From Pseudomonas hydrolytica (GTDB lineage Bacteria; Pseudomonadota; Gammaproteobacteria; Pseudomonadales; Pseudomonadaceae), in contig NZ_CP099397.1 in the NCBI RefSeq assembly GCF_021495345.1, forward strand, positions 5,091,001 through 5,155,000: a stretch of DNA of 64,000 bases, given 5' to 3'. A model generated the notes under the pieces. That model was not told where the DNA came from and ran no database searches. It worked only from the letters and a program-made list of their open reading frames with translations. Each line of letters opens with the position of its first letter. The stretch's first letter is position 1. This document shows, piece after piece, positions 25,925 to 34,947 of this stretch. A program made the position numbers and the translations under genes.

Positions 25925-28168
25925 ATGGGCAACGAAGAAGAATTCCAAGAGCTGCTCCAACACATCGCACCGGACCCGCACGAGCTGAGCCAGCGCCAGC
26001 GCTTTCTCGACTGGAGCCAGATCGACAACGAACGCCTGGCCCGCCATGCCCCGCGCCTGGAACGCGCCAACCGGCAGTTCATCGACGCCCTCTACGAGCG
26101 TCTCGCCCAGTATCCCGCCCCGGCTGCCATCCTCGACGACCCGGCAACCACCGCACGCCTCAAGCACAGCCAGTGCGACTATTACCGGCGCCTGTGGCAC
26201 AGCCCGCTGGACCAGGCCTACGTGCTCGAGCGCCTGCGCATTGGCTGGGTGCACCAGCATGTCGGCGTCGACCTGAAGTGGTACCTCGGCGCGTACCGCA
26301 TGTACCTGGACGGGATGCTCGAGGCCCTGCTCGAACCATCGCCGGCGAGCGACTGCTTTGCCAGCCTGATCAAGAAGGTGTTCTTCGACATCGGCCTGGC
26401 CCTGGACAGCTACGGCGCGGCGCAGCGCAAAGCGCTGCAGGACAGCGAGGCGCGCTATGCGCGAGCCATGCGCGGGGCCAACGACGGCCTCTGGGAATGG
26501 CAGCTGGAGCAGGACCAGCTGTACCTCTCCGAGCGCTGGACCAGCATGCTCGGCCTTGACCGCGACAGCCTGGCGCCGACCAGCCGCAGCTGGTTCAGCC
26601 GCGTGCACGGCGACGACCTGCCCGGCCTGCGCCAGGCCATCGACAACCACCTGCGCGGCCTCAGCCCGACCCTGCACCACGAGTACCGCATTCGCCGCCG
26701 CGACGGCAGCTACCTGTGGGTGCTGGTGCGCGGCGTGGCGGAAACCTGCAGCGGCGGGGTGCGGCGCATCGCCGGCTCGCAGAGCGACATCAGCCAGCGC
26801 CGCGCCGCCCAGGAGCAGCTGCATCACGCCGCCCGCCACGATCCGCTCACCGGGCTGGCCAACCGCGCGCGTCTGGGCGAACTGCTGCAGCAGGCGCTGC
26901 AGCGCCAGCAGCGCCCCGGAGCCCGCGAAGCCGCGCTGCTGTTCATCGACCTCGATCGTTTCAAGCTGATCAACGACAGCCTCGGCCACCAGATCGGTGA
27001 CAGCGTGCTGGTGGAGGTCGCCGAACGTCTCAGCCACTGCCTGCGTCCCGGCGACCATCTGGCCCGTTTCGGCGGCGACGAGTTCGTCGCCCTGCTCGAC
27101 GACCTCGCCTGCATGGGCGACGCCGAGCGCGTGGCCCAGCGCATGCTCGACAGCCTGCACCCGCCCCTGCGCCTGCAGGAACAGACGCTCGCGGTCACCG
27201 CCAGCATCGGCATCGCCGCCCTGCAGGAGCGCGGCCATCCGCTCGACCCGCTGCAGGCCGCCGATCTGGCGCTGTATCGCGCCAAGAGCGCCGGCAAGGC
27301 GCAGTTCGCCCGCTACAGCAGCGAGCTGCAGCAACAGGCACAGCGCCAGCTGGAGCTGCAGAACGCGCTGGCCCAGGCCTGCAGCTGCGGCGAACTGCGT
27401 CTGGTGTATCAACCGATCTGCCGCCTTGACCAGGGCCAGCCGGTGCTGATGGGGGTCGAGGCGCTGCTGCGCTGGCAACACGACGGGCGCGAGATTTCGC
27501 CGCTGGAGTTCATCCCCTGCCTGGAGGAATCCGGGGAAATCCTTGCCGTCGGTGACTGGGTGCTGCGTCAGGCCTGCACCCAGGTGCGCGCCTGGCAGCT
27601 GGCCGGCCAGACGCAGCTGCGCTGCTCGGTCAATCTGTCCAGTCGCCAGCTGCAGCAGGGCGATTTCGCCGCACGGGTCGCCGACGTGCTGCGGGAAACC
27701 GGCCTGCCCGCGGCCAGCCTGGTGCTGGAGATCACCGAGAGCCAGCTGATGCAGGACAGCGCGCAGAACCTCGCCTGCCTGCGCGAGCTGGCCAGCCTCG
27801 GCGTGCAGCTGGCGCTGGACGACTTCGGCACGGGCTACTCCTCGCTCGGCTATCTCAAGCGCTTTCCGCTGCACATTATCAAGGTGGACAAGAGCTTCAT
27901 CGCCGGCACGCCGCAGGACGCCGAGTCGCTGGCCATCAGCCGGGCGATCATCGGCCTCGGCCACAGCCTGGGCCTGACGGTGGTGGCCGAAGGCGTCGAG
28001 CAGCAGGCGCAGATCGACTTCCTCGGCCGCGAAGGCTGCCTTTACGCCCAGGGCTACTGGTTCAGTCGGCCACGCTCGCCCGACGATCTGCAACGCCTGT
28101 TCAGCGGCGAGGACTGCTTCGACGGGCTCTGGTGCCGCTTGGACGCGTTGCCGCAGGCGGTGCGCTAA
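25925..28168 (+). CDS. Globin-coupled sensor PAS-GGDEF-EAL protein (cyclic-di-GMP turnover)
   Basis: A 747-residue signalling protein. Residues 1-160 resemble the protoglobin sensor domain; GWVHQHVGVDLKWYLGAYRMYL contains the expected proximal heme His. Residues about 170-295 form a PAS domain (ANDGLWEWQLEQDQLYLSERWTSML, then a PAC part with ISQRRAAQEQL). The GGDEF motif (RFGGDEFVALL, about residue 382) and EAL motif (GVEALLRWQHDG, about residue 510; later DDFGTGYSSLGYL) are both intact, so both synthesis and breakdown of cyclic-di-GMP are possible. ATG 25925 follows GAGGCTGAC. Oxygen or another gas is the probable signal. Likely soluble. Confidence 0.9.
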   Translation: MGNEEEFQELLQHIAPDPHELSQRQRFLDWSQIDNERLARHAPRLERANRQFIDALYERLAQYPAPAAILDDPATTARLKHSQCDYYRRLWHSPLDQAYVLERLRIGWVHQHVGVDLKWYLGAYRMYLDGMLEALLEPSPASDCFASLIKKVFFDIGLALDSYGAAQRKALQDSEARYARAMRGANDGLWEWQLEQDQLYLSERWTSMLGLDRDSLAPTSRSWFSRVHGDDLPGLRQAIDNHLRGLSPTLHHEYRIRRRDGSYLWVLVRGVAETCSGGVRRIAGSQSDISQRRAAQEQLHHAARHDPLTGLANRARLGELLQQALQRQQRPGAREAALLFIDLDRFKLINDSLGHQIGDSVLVEVAERLSHCLRPGDHLARFGGDEFVALLDDLACMGDAERVAQRMLDSLHPPLRLQEQTLAVTASIGIAALQERGHPLDPLQAADLALYRAKSAGKAQFARYSSELQQQAQRQLELQNALAQACSCGELRLVYQPICRLDQGQPVLMGVEALLRWQHDGREISPLEFIPCLEESGEILAVGDWVLRQACTQVRAWQLAGQTQLRCSVNLSSRQLQQGDFAARVADVLRETGLPAASLVLEITESQLMQDSAQNLACLRELASLGVQLALDDFGTGYSSLGYLKRFPLHIIKVDKSFIAGTPQDAESLAISRAIIGLGHSLGLTVVAEGVEQQAQIDFLGREGCLYAQGYWFSRPRSPDDLQRLFSGEDCFDGLWCRLDALPQAVR

Positions 28169-28415
28169 CGCATGGCATCCCCCAGCGGGGCCGGATCAGC
28201 GACATGTGAACATCCAGATCTCCAGTGCGGTCGATAAGCAGAACCATCCAACGCAACCGCCAGGCTTGCGCAGGTACCACCGAGGCCAGCGCGCACAGCC
28301 ATCACAGTGCCTCTGCGCGCATCAGCCGCATCGATTATGACTATGCCCGTGCGCCGCGTGCTCAGCCTCGACCCGAGGGGTTAGAGTAGCCGGCCACGCA
28401 ACGAGGAGACTCCCC

Positions 28416-29417
28416 ATGAGCCGACTGGCCTCCATCAAGCTCTCCACCCTCGACCTGGCGCCGATTCGCGACGACGGCGACGCCGCGCAGGCCCTGCACA
28501 ATTCGCTGGCGCTGGCCCGGCATGTGGAAAGCCTCGGCTTCGAACGCTTCTGGGTGGCCGAGCACCACAACATGGATGGCATCGCCAGCTCGGCCACCGC
28601 CGTGCTGATCGGCTACCTGGCCGCCGGCACCTCGAGCATCCGCCTCGGCGCCGGCGGGGTAATGCTGCCCAACCACGCACCGCTGGTGATCGCCGAGCAG
28701 TTCGGCACCCTGGCCACGCTCTACCCCGGGCGCATCGACCTCGGCCTGGGCCGCGCGCCCGGCGCCGACCAGTACACCGCTCATGCCCTGCGCCGCAGCC
28801 GCGACGGCAGCGCCGAGGATTTCCCCAATGACGTCGAGGAGCTGCAGGCCTACTTGGGCCCGCGCCAGGAAGGCCAGCGGGTGATCGCCATGCCCGGTGC
28901 CGGCAGCAACGTGCCGATCTGGCTGCTCGGCTCCAGCCTGTTCAGCGCTCAGCTGGCCGGGATCAAAGGGCTGCCCTACGCCTTCGCCTCACACTTCGCA
29001 CCGCGCTACCTGCACGAGGCGATCCGCATCTACCGCAACCACTTCAAGCCTTCCGCGGTACTGGACAAGCCTTACGTGATGCTCGGCGTGCCGCTGCTGG
29101 CGGCCGACAGCGACGAGCAGGCGCACTACCTTGCCACCTCGTCGTTCCAGCGCATCCTCGCGCTGGTGCGCGGCCACAGCCTGGTGCAACGGGCGCCGGT
29201 GGCGAGCATGGAGGGTCTGTGGCTGCCGCACGAGCGCCAGGCCGTCAGCGAGTTTCTCGGCCTGGCCGCCATCGGCGGACCGCAGACCGTGCGCGCGCGT
29301 CTGGAACAGCTGCTGGAGCAGACCGAGGCGGACGAGCTGATCTTCACCTGCGACATGTACGACTTCGCCGACCGCCTGCACGCCTTCGACATCCTTGCCG
29401 AGCTGCAACGCGGCTGA
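28416..29417 (+). CDS. LLM class (luciferase-like) flavin-dependent oxidoreductase
   Basis: A 333-residue TIM-barrel monooxygenase-like protein. The family 'MsnO8/YhbW' type blocks are visible: [78 protein letters not shown], and [21 protein letters not shown] lies 7 bases before ATG 28416. It would use FMNH2 and oxygen on an unknown organic substrate in the cytoplasm. The 247-base gap before it (28169-28415) shows no gene or obvious motif. Confidence 0.9.
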   Translation: MSRLASIKLSTLDLAPIRDDGDAAQALHNSLALARHVESLGFERFWVAEHHNMDGIASSATAVLIGYLAAGTSSIRLGAGGVMLPNHAPLVIAEQFGTLATLYPGRIDLGLGRAPGADQYTAHALRRSRDGSAEDFPNDVEELQAYLGPRQEGQRVIAMPGAGSNVPIWLLGSSLFSAQLAGIKGLPYAFASHFAPRYLHEAIRIYRNHFKPSAVLDKPYVMLGVPLLAADSDEQAHYLATSSFQRILALVRGHSLVQRAPVASMEGLWLPHERQAVSEFLGLAAIGGPQTVRARLEQLLEQTEADELIFTCDMYDFADRLHAFDILAELQRG

Positions 29418-29497
29418 GGTCGAACTTGCGCGCGCCAGCGCCCTCTCAATGCACAGGGCCGTCAGATCGGCGGCCTGGTTGATAACGGGAGAGCGAA

Positions 29498-29923
29498 ATG
29501 AAAAAGACAGCATCGGCCCGCTGGCAAGGCGGCATCAAGGACGGCCAGGGCAGCATCTCCAGCCAGAGCGGCGTGCTCAACGACACCCCCTACGGTTTCA
29601 ACACCCGCTTCACCGATCAGCCCGGCACCAACCCCGAGGAACTGATCGGCGCGGCCCATGCCGCCTGCTTCTCCATGGCCCTGTCCAAGGAGCTGGGTGA
29701 TGCCGGGATGACCGCCGAGCGCATCGACACCAAGGCCGAAGTGACCCTGGACAAGGTGGATGGCGGTTTCGAAATCAGCGCCGTGCACCTGTCGCTGCGC
29801 GCGAAGATTCCTGGCGCCGAGCGCGCCGCCTTCGAAAAGGCGGTGGAAACCGCCAAGACCGGCTGCCCGGTATCCAAGGTGCTGAACGCCAAGATCACCC
29901 TGGAAGCGGTGCTGGACAGCTAA
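29498..29923 (+). CDS. osmC: Organic hydroperoxide/osmotically induced peroxiredoxin OsmC
   Basis: A 141-residue OsmC family peroxidase. It begins KKTASARWQGGIKDGQGSIS, has NPEELIGAAHAACFSMALSKEL with the first catalytic Cys, and GCPVSKVLN with the second. It reduces organic hydroperoxides with lipoylated or thiol donors in the cytoplasm. From memory it closely resembles PA0059 of P. aeruginosa. It converges on the next lipoprotein gene. Confidence 0.93.
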   Translation: MKKTASARWQGGIKDGQGSISSQSGVLNDTPYGFNTRFTDQPGTNPEELIGAAHAACFSMALSKELGDAGMTAERIDTKAEVTLDKVDGGFEISAVHLSLRAKIPGAERAAFEKAVETAKTGCPVSKVLNAKITLEAVLDS

Positions 29924-29943
29924 GACGCCGTATCGAGCGCGCC

Positions 29944-30363
29944 CTAGATTGCCGTGCCGCAGCGCATCACCTTGGCCCGCGCCAGCACGTTGCGCTGATC
30001 GTCGTAGAGCCAGCCCTGGGCGCTCATCGCCAGGGAGCGGGCCTCCACGCGGTAACGCTGGCCGGCCTGAAACTGGTCGTAACGCAGCCGCAGCTCGCAG
30101 GTCAGCTGCAGCGGTTCGCTGTTGATGCCCATGCCGCCGCCACGGTGGGCCTCGAACTGCAGGCGCACCAGCAATTCGCGGGCACCCGGGGCAACCTGAA
30201 AGTAGCGGCCGTCGGGCCAGCGCTTGCGGTCCACACGGTCGGCCATCAACAGCTCGCCGGCCGGCGCGTACAGATCGATCCAGGCCTGCCGCGGATCGGG
30301 TTGCGGCAGGGGCGAGGCGCAGGCGCCGAGCAGCAGCAAGGCGGCAAGAAGCAGGGCACGCAT
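29944..30363 (-). CDS. Hypothetical lipoprotein
   Basis: A 139-residue protein with a lipoprotein signal (RALLLAALLLLGAC, lipobox LGAC with Cys at residue 15). The mature part (PRQAWIDLYAPAGELLMADRVDRKRWPDGRYFQVAPGARELLVRLQFE...) has a periodic beta-strand-rich pattern and one further pair of cysteines. GGAGAT lies 6 bases before ATG 30363. Probably outer-membrane or periplasmic; conserved in Pseudomonas next to osmC, as I recall, but of unknown function. Confidence 0.8.
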   Translation of the reverse strand: MRALLLAALLLLGACASPLPQPDPRQAWIDLYAPAGELLMADRVDRKRWPDGRYFQVAPGARELLVRLQFEAHRGGGMGINSEPLQLTCELRLRYDQFQAGQRYRVEARSLAMSAQGWLYDDQRNVLARAKVMRCGTAI

Positions 30364-30448
30364 GGCGATCTCCAGGCGGTGACGTGAGTCTCTAGACTAC
30401 CTCTATCCGGGGCTGGAGGCAGCCGCGGCGATCAGGTAGCGTGGCGCC

Positions 30449-31510
30449 ATGCTCAGCTCCCTGCCCTCCTCTCTCCTACACCGTCTGGCGCTCGTCCTGC
30501 TCGGCCTGGCCTCAAGCGGCTGCTCGACGCTGGATTACTATGCCCATCTCGGCCAGGGCCAGTGGCAGCTGCTCAGGGCGCGGCAGCCGGTCGAACGCCT
30601 GATCGCCGACCCCGCCACCGATCCGCAACTGGCCAGGCGCCTGGCCCTGGCCGGGCAGGCCCGCGAGTTCGCCAGCGCCAGCCTGCATCTGCCGAACAAC
30701 CGCAGCTATCGCCTGTACGCCGATATCGGCCGGCCGTTCGTGGTGTGGAACGTCTTCGCCACCCCGGAGTTTTCCCTCGAGCCCGAGCTGCACTGCTTTC
30801 CCATCGCCGGCTGCGTCGCCTACCGCGGCTATTACCAGCAGGGCCGTGCCCGTGGCGCCGCCGCGCTGCTGCGCCAGCGCGGGCTGGATACCCACATCGG
30901 CGGCGTGGAGGCCTATTCCACCCTGGGCTGGTTCGACGACCCGCTGCTCAACACCATGCTGCGCTGGAGCGACGAGCGCCTGGTGGCGGTGATCATCCAC
31001 GAGCTGGCGCACCAGCAGTACTACCTGCCGGGCGATACCGCCTTCAACGAATCCTTCGCCACCTTCGTCGAGCGCGAGGGGCTGCGTCAGTGGCACGCCG
31101 CACGCGGCGAAACGGCTACCGCCAGTGATGACCGCCAGCGCCAGCAGTTCGTCGAGCTGGTGCTGGCCAGCCGCGAGCGCCTGAGCCGGCTCTATGCCAG
31201 CGACCTGCCGCCGCGCGAGATGCGCGCGGCCAAGCAGGCCGAGTTCGAGCGCCTGCGCCAGGATTATCGCGCCCTGCGCCAGCGCGAATGGGGCGGCCAG
31301 GGCCGCTATGACGCCTGGATCGAAAGCCCGCTGAACAATGCCAAACTGCTGCCCTTCGGCCTCTACGACCAGTGGGTGCCAGCCTTCGCCACCCTGTTCG
31401 CGCGCAGCGGGCAGGACTGGCCGCGCTTCTACGAGGCCGTCGCCGCCCTGGGTCGGCTGCCGGAGGCAGATCGTCGGGCCGCATTGGCCAGCCTCATGCA
31501 AAACGACTAG
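30449..31510 (+). CDS. Predicted zinc aminopeptidase lipoprotein
   Basis: A 353-residue protein with a lipoprotein-type signal (LALVLLGLASSGCSTL). It contains VAVIIHELAHQQYYLPGDTAFNESFATFVEREGLRQW, an HExxH zinc site followed by a glutamate-containing NESFA block; this is the pattern of the COG4324 predicted aminopeptidases. The blocks YADIGRPFVVWNVFATPEFSLEPELHCFPIAGCVAYRGYY are also specific to that group. It is divergent from the small lipoprotein gene. Membrane-anchored in the periplasm; substrate unproven. Confidence 0.88.
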   Translation: MLSSLPSSLLHRLALVLLGLASSGCSTLDYYAHLGQGQWQLLRARQPVERLIADPATDPQLARRLALAGQAREFASASLHLPNNRSYRLYADIGRPFVVWNVFATPEFSLEPELHCFPIAGCVAYRGYYQQGRARGAAALLRQRGLDTHIGGVEAYSTLGWFDDPLLNTMLRWSDERLVAVIIHELAHQQYYLPGDTAFNESFATFVEREGLRQWHAARGETATASDDRQRQQFVELVLASRERLSRLYASDLPPREMRAAKQAEFERLRQDYRALRQREWGGQGRYDAWIESPLNNAKLLPFGLYDQWVPAFATLFARSGQDWPRFYEAVAALGRLPEADRRAALASLMQND

Positions 31511-31573
31511 AACTGCTTGGCCAATTGCCAGTCCTACCTATTCAGGTTTCGCCCAACACCGGAGGTACAAGCG

Positions 31574-31804
31574 ATGCAACGACTGATTCCCACCCTGGCC
31601 CTGATGCTCCTCGCCGGCGGTGCGCTGGCCGCACCCAAACCCTGCGAAGAGCTCAAGGATGAAATCGAAGTGAAGATCCAGGCCAACAACGTGCGCAGCT
31701 ACACACTGGAAATCGTGCCCAACGACGAAGTACAGGACCAGAGCATGGTGGTCGGCAGCTGCGATGGCGGCAGCAAGAAGATCATCTACCAACGCAACGG
31801 CTAA
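31574..31804 (+). CDS. DUF1161 family exported protein
   Basis: A 76-residue protein with signal peptide (RLIPTLALMLLAGGALA) and mature part APKPCEELKDEIEVKIQANNVRSYTLEIV ... MVVGSCDGGSKKIIYQR; two cysteines probably form a disulfide. This matches DUF1161. GGAGG lies 8 bases before ATG 31574; in-frame codons upstream have no support. Function unknown; periplasmic. Confidence 0.88.
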   Translation: MQRLIPTLALMLLAGGALAAPKPCEELKDEIEVKIQANNVRSYTLEIVPNDEVQDQSMVVGSCDGGSKKIIYQRNG

Positions 31805-31816
31805 TACGCCACTTCC

Positions 31817-31884
31817 CTGTAGGAGCGGGCCTGTTCGCGAAGCTTTCGCCTGGCGACATACGCGAGCACGGCTCGCTCCTACAG
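31817..31884. repeat. Pseudomonas REP inverted pair
   Basis: CTGTAGGAGCGGGC (31817-31830) is inverted as GGCTCGCTCCTACAG (31870-31884), with GTTCGCGAA next to the first arm. This is the classical GTAGGAGCGGGC REP family of pseudomonads, here in an inverted pair that could fold into one hairpin between convergent genes. Confidence 0.8.
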
Positions 31885-31887
31885 CCC

Positions 31888-32535
31888 CTAGCGGATGAAT
31901 GCCCGGTGCATCTCTTCCAGCGTCTCGAAATGAAAGGCCGGCGCCTCGCCGAGTAGCTCCTCGCGGCTACCGAAGCCATAGCCAACCGCCACCGCCTGCA
32001 AGCCGTTCTGGCGAGCCCCGATCAGGTCGTGCTTGCGATCGCCGATCATCAATGCCGATTCCGGCGCCAGCCGCTCGCACTCCAGCAGATGCGCCAGCAG
32101 CTCCACCTTGTTGGTGCGGGTGCCGTCCAGCTCGCTGCCGTAGATGCGCTTGAAGTAGCGGTCGAAACCGAAATGCCGGGCGATTTCCTCGGCGAACACC
32201 GTCGGTTTGCTGGTGGCGATGTACAGGGTGCGCCCCTGCGCCACCAACCCCTGCAGCAGGGCATCGACCCCATCGAACAGGCGGTTCTCGTACAACCCGG
32301 TGACCTTGAAGCGCTCGCGGTAATGGTTCACCGCCTGCCAGCCGGTGGCTTCGTCCAGCGCGTAAGTAGCCATGAAGCACTGCAACAGGGGCGGGCCGAT
32401 GAAGTGTTCCAGCGCCGTCAGATCCGGCTCGTCGATGCCCAGCTTGGCCAGCGCGTACTGCACCGAGCGGGTGATGCCCTCGCGCGGATCGGTGAGGGTG
32501 CCGTCGAGATCGAAGAGGATGGACGCGTGATGCAT
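31888..32535 (-). CDS. HAD superfamily phosphatase (phosphoglycolate phosphatase-like)
   Basis: A 215-residue HAD hydrolase. Motif I SILFDLDGTLTD is at the N-terminus, motif II TSKP near residue 110, and motif IV ALMIGDRKHDLIGA near residue 160; the cap region (SVQYALAKLGI...FIGPPLLQCF) is of the Gph/PGP type. ATG 32535 starts the FDLDGTLTD domain at the right distance. It would dephosphorylate a small sugar phosphate or nucleotide in the cytoplasm; the exact substrate is not clear. From memory it corresponds to PA0065. Confidence 0.88.
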   Translation of the reverse strand: MHHASILFDLDGTLTDPREGITRSVQYALAKLGIDEPDLTALEHFIGPPLLQCFMATYALDEATGWQAVNHYRERFKVTGLYENRLFDGVDALLQGLVAQGRTLYIATSKPTVFAEEIARHFGFDRYFKRIYGSELDGTRTNKVELLAHLLECERLAPESALMIGDRKHDLIGARQNGLQAVAVGYGFGSREELLGEAPAFHFETLEEMHRAFIR

Positions 32536-32593
32536 GACAAAGCCTGTTAGCCAGCGGAACGACGGGGAAGGATACGCCCCTTCACGCCATCCT

Positions 32594-33562
32594 TCACCCT
32601 CGCACGGCCTGCGTCTGATAGCCCCAACGCAAACCGAGGCGGCTGAACGGCCAGAGCAGCGCCAGTTGCAGCGCCCCAATTGCCAGCAGCAGGAAGATCT
32701 CGCCGACGCCGCCGACCAGCACCAGCGCCACCAGGACAATTGCGCCGAGCAGCGCACTGGCTATCCACAGCGCCAGCGTGATCAGCACCGCCAGCGCCAG
32801 GCGACCGCCTCTGAAACCGCGCACCTGCTGCGGCAACGCCGAGCGTGCGGCGAAGAACGCCACCAGTGCGACGACCACTGCCTGCGCCAGGTTGATCGCT
32901 CCTTCCCAGCCCTCCAGCGCATAGCCAGCGCCCATCCCGCTCCACAAGCGCGTGGCCAGCCCCGCCAGTTGCAGGTACGCCACCGCCAGGGCCAGGGCGA
33001 AACAGCAGGCCAGCTTCACCGCCGAAACCTGTATTGCGCCGTCGGCCACCTCGGCCTTGTCGCGCAACAGATGCAAAAGCAGCCAGAGCGGCAGCAACAC
33101 CTGCAGGCAGAAGCCCAGCAAACCGAACAGCCACATGCCCAGATTAACCAGCCAGTACCTGTCGTAGAAACCCACCTGATCGTAGATCCATATGTAGAGG
33201 AGGCCGGACACATGACCGATCGCCCAGCCCAACAGCAGGTAGGTCAGGCCATAGCTGGCCAGCAAGCCAGCCGGCTGGCGATAGCCCTCCAGACCATGAC
33301 GCTCCAGATAGGCCTGCGCCAGCCAATAGGCACCCAGCCCGGCCATCAGCAGATGGGTGACCCAGTAGACCGCCGCATAGCGCAACCAGGCACCGGAGTC
33401 GTTCAGGCCAACGTTGACCAACCCGCCGATCAGCGAAACCAGAACACCGATCAGGCCCGCCGCCAGAACCACGCCAGCCAATTGCAAAGGCAGGGCAGAC
33501 GGTTGGCGCAAGGCAGCGCTAGGCGCGGGTTGTTCGGGGGCGAATGGGTTGGGCTGGGTCAT
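32594..33562 (-). CDS. Hypothetical polytopic membrane protein
   Basis: A 322-residue protein with a soluble Pro-rich N-terminus (TQPNPFAPEQPAPSAALRQP) and about eight to nine hydrophobic segments, rich in Leu, Ala and Gly. I do not recognise a family. AAGGA lies 8 bases before ATG 33562. It is 58 bases upstream of the HAD gene and could be cotranscribed with it. Likely inner membrane. Confidence 0.75.
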   Translation of the reverse strand: MTQPNPFAPEQPAPSAALRQPSALPLQLAGVVLAAGLIGVLVSLIGGLVNVGLNDSGAWLRYAAVYWVTHLLMAGLGAYWLAQAYLERHGLEGYRQPAGLLASYGLTYLLLGWAIGHVSGLLYIWIYDQVGFYDRYWLVNLGMWLFGLLGFCLQVLLPLWLLLHLLRDKAEVADGAIQVSAVKLACCFALALAVAYLQLAGLATRLWSGMGAGYALEGWEGAINLAQAVVVALVAFFAARSALPQQVRGFRGGRLALAVLITLALWIASALLGAIVLVALVLVGGVGEIFLLLAIGALQLALLWPFSRLGLRWGYQTQAVRG

Positions 33563-33708
33563 GGGAAATCCTTGTCGTGGGCGATGTCCTGCGCAAGGGG
33601 CGAGCTTAACCATCGCAGGGGCCGGTTAGAAGCGACTCGGTCCGATCCCGAGCTATCCGTCAAATGGAAGGCGAGTTGGCCAGCGCACCGAAGAAGGCGG
33701 CTTGCGCA

Positions 33709-33782
33709 AAATCCTCACGATCGTGCGGATTGCCGCCGCGTGAGATGGCCCAGGAGCAGAAATCCTCAGGCTCGTGAGGATT
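33709..33782. repeat. Two tandem 23-base palindromes
   Basis: AAATCCTCACGATCGTGCGGATT (33709-33731) and its close copy at 33760-33782 (AAATCCTCA-GGCTC-TGAGGATT pattern) each fold into a short hairpin, 51 bases apart, just after the GNAT stop codon. They may act as a terminator pair for the leftward GNAT operon. Confidence 0.6.
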
Positions 33783-33783
33783 C

Positions 33784-34272
33784 TCAGGCCAGGCTTCGAA
33801 ACATCACATAACAATCCACCAACCCATGGCGGGCATGGCGGTAGGCCTTGGGCAGGGTGCCGACGATCTCGAAGCCGTGCTTCTGCCATAGCGCCACGGC
33901 GACCGTGTTGGTGGCCACCACGCTGTTGAACTGCATGGCGCTGAAGCCCAGCTCGCGCGCCACCTGCAGCGAATGGGCGCAGAGCCGGCTGGCGATGCCG
34001 CGGCCACGGGCGGCCGGGGCGGTCATATAGCCGCAGTTGCAGACGTGATCGCCGGGGCCGGCGGCGTTGGCCTTGATGTAGTAGGTGCCGAGAATCTGCC
34101 CAGCCTCTGCGGCAACGAAGGTGGCGCGCGGCAGTTCGACCCAGATCTTCCAGGCCGCGTCGCGATCCATGTCGGGGTCGAAGGCGTAGGTTTCCTGCGC
34201 CTGCACCACGTCACGGATGATCGTCCAGACCTGATCGAAATCGGCGGAGGTGATGGGGCGGATATCGATCAA
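33784..34272 (-). CDS. GNAT family N-acetyltransferase
   Basis: A 162-residue acetyltransferase. The acetyl-CoA-binding block CGYMTAPAARGRGIASRLCAHSLQVARELGF (RGRGIA) and C-terminal LWQKHGFEIVGTLPKAYRH are standard for GNAT. The start is a TTG at 34272 that overlaps the TGA of the carbonic anhydrase gene, with GAGGGG 8 bases upstream, so translation is coupled. Acceptor unknown; similar proteins acetylate amino acids or small amines. Confidence 0.85.
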   Translation of the reverse strand: MIDIRPITSADFDQVWTIIRDVVQAQETYAFDPDMDRDAAWKIWVELPRATFVAAEAGQILGTYYIKANAAGPGDHVCNCGYMTAPAARGRGIASRLCAHSLQVARELGFSAMQFNSVVATNTVAVALWQKHGFEIVGTLPKAYRHARHGLVDCYVMFRSLA

Positions 34273-34811
34273 CCGTCATACCCCTCGACCAGGTGCAGAT
34301 CCTTCAGCCGCACGTAGTTGGCCGCGCTGTAGGCGAAGTAGCTGCGCTCCTGCTCGGTCAGCGCGCGTGCCTGCTTCACCGGGCTGCCGACGTACAGGTA
34401 GCCGCTTTCCAGGCGCTTGCCCGGCGGCACCAGGGAGCCGGCGCCGATCACCACCTCGTCCTCGACCACCGCGCCATCCATGACGATGCTGCCCATGCCG
34501 ACCAGGATGCGGTTGCCCAGGGTGCAGCCATGCAGGGTGACGTTATGGCCGATGGTGACCTCGTCGCCGATGATCAACGGATAGCCGGCCGGGTTGAACG
34601 GCCCGGCGTGGGTGATGTGCAGCACGCTGCCGTCCTGCACGCTGCTGCGCGCGCCGATGCGGATGCTGTGCATGTCCCCGCGCACCACCGCCATCGGCCA
34701 CACCGAGCTGTCGGCGCCGATTTCCACGTCGCCCAGCACCACCGCGCTGGCGTCGACAAAGACTCGTTCACCGAGCTGCGGGGTGTATTGCTGGAAACTG
34801 CGAATCGCCAC
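34269..34811 (-). CDS. Gamma carbonic anhydrase family protein (YrdA-like)
   Basis: A 180-residue left-handed beta-helix protein with hexapeptide repeats (VVLGDVEIGADSSVWPMAVVRGDMHSIRIGARSSVQDGSVLHIT) and metal-ligand histidines in HITHAG and IGHNVTLHGC. GTG 34811 (VAIRSFQQY) is chosen over TTG 34826 because GGAG lies 9 bases upstream of it. Such proteins are trimeric zinc enzymes with carbonic anhydrase or related acyl-transfer activity. From memory it corresponds to PA0066, upstream of prlC. Divergent from prlC. Confidence 0.9.
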   Translation of the reverse strand: MAIRSFQQYTPQLGERVFVDASAVVLGDVEIGADSSVWPMAVVRGDMHSIRIGARSSVQDGSVLHITHAGPFNPAGYPLIIGDEVTIGHNVTLHGCTLGNRILVGMGSIVMDGAVVEDEVVIGAGSLVPPGKRLESGYLYVGSPVKQARALTEQERSYFAYSAANYVRLKDLHLVEGYDG

Positions 34812-34947
34812 GATAGAAATCTCCAAGGCTGCGGGAAGGCTTGATTCTAATTAAGATGAGCCCCATGTCGGTTGTCATCTCCCCGGGAATTATTCAGCAA
34901 CGCCCCGGGGTCACAATCCTATCTTCATTCGCCACAGGTGCCTCGTC

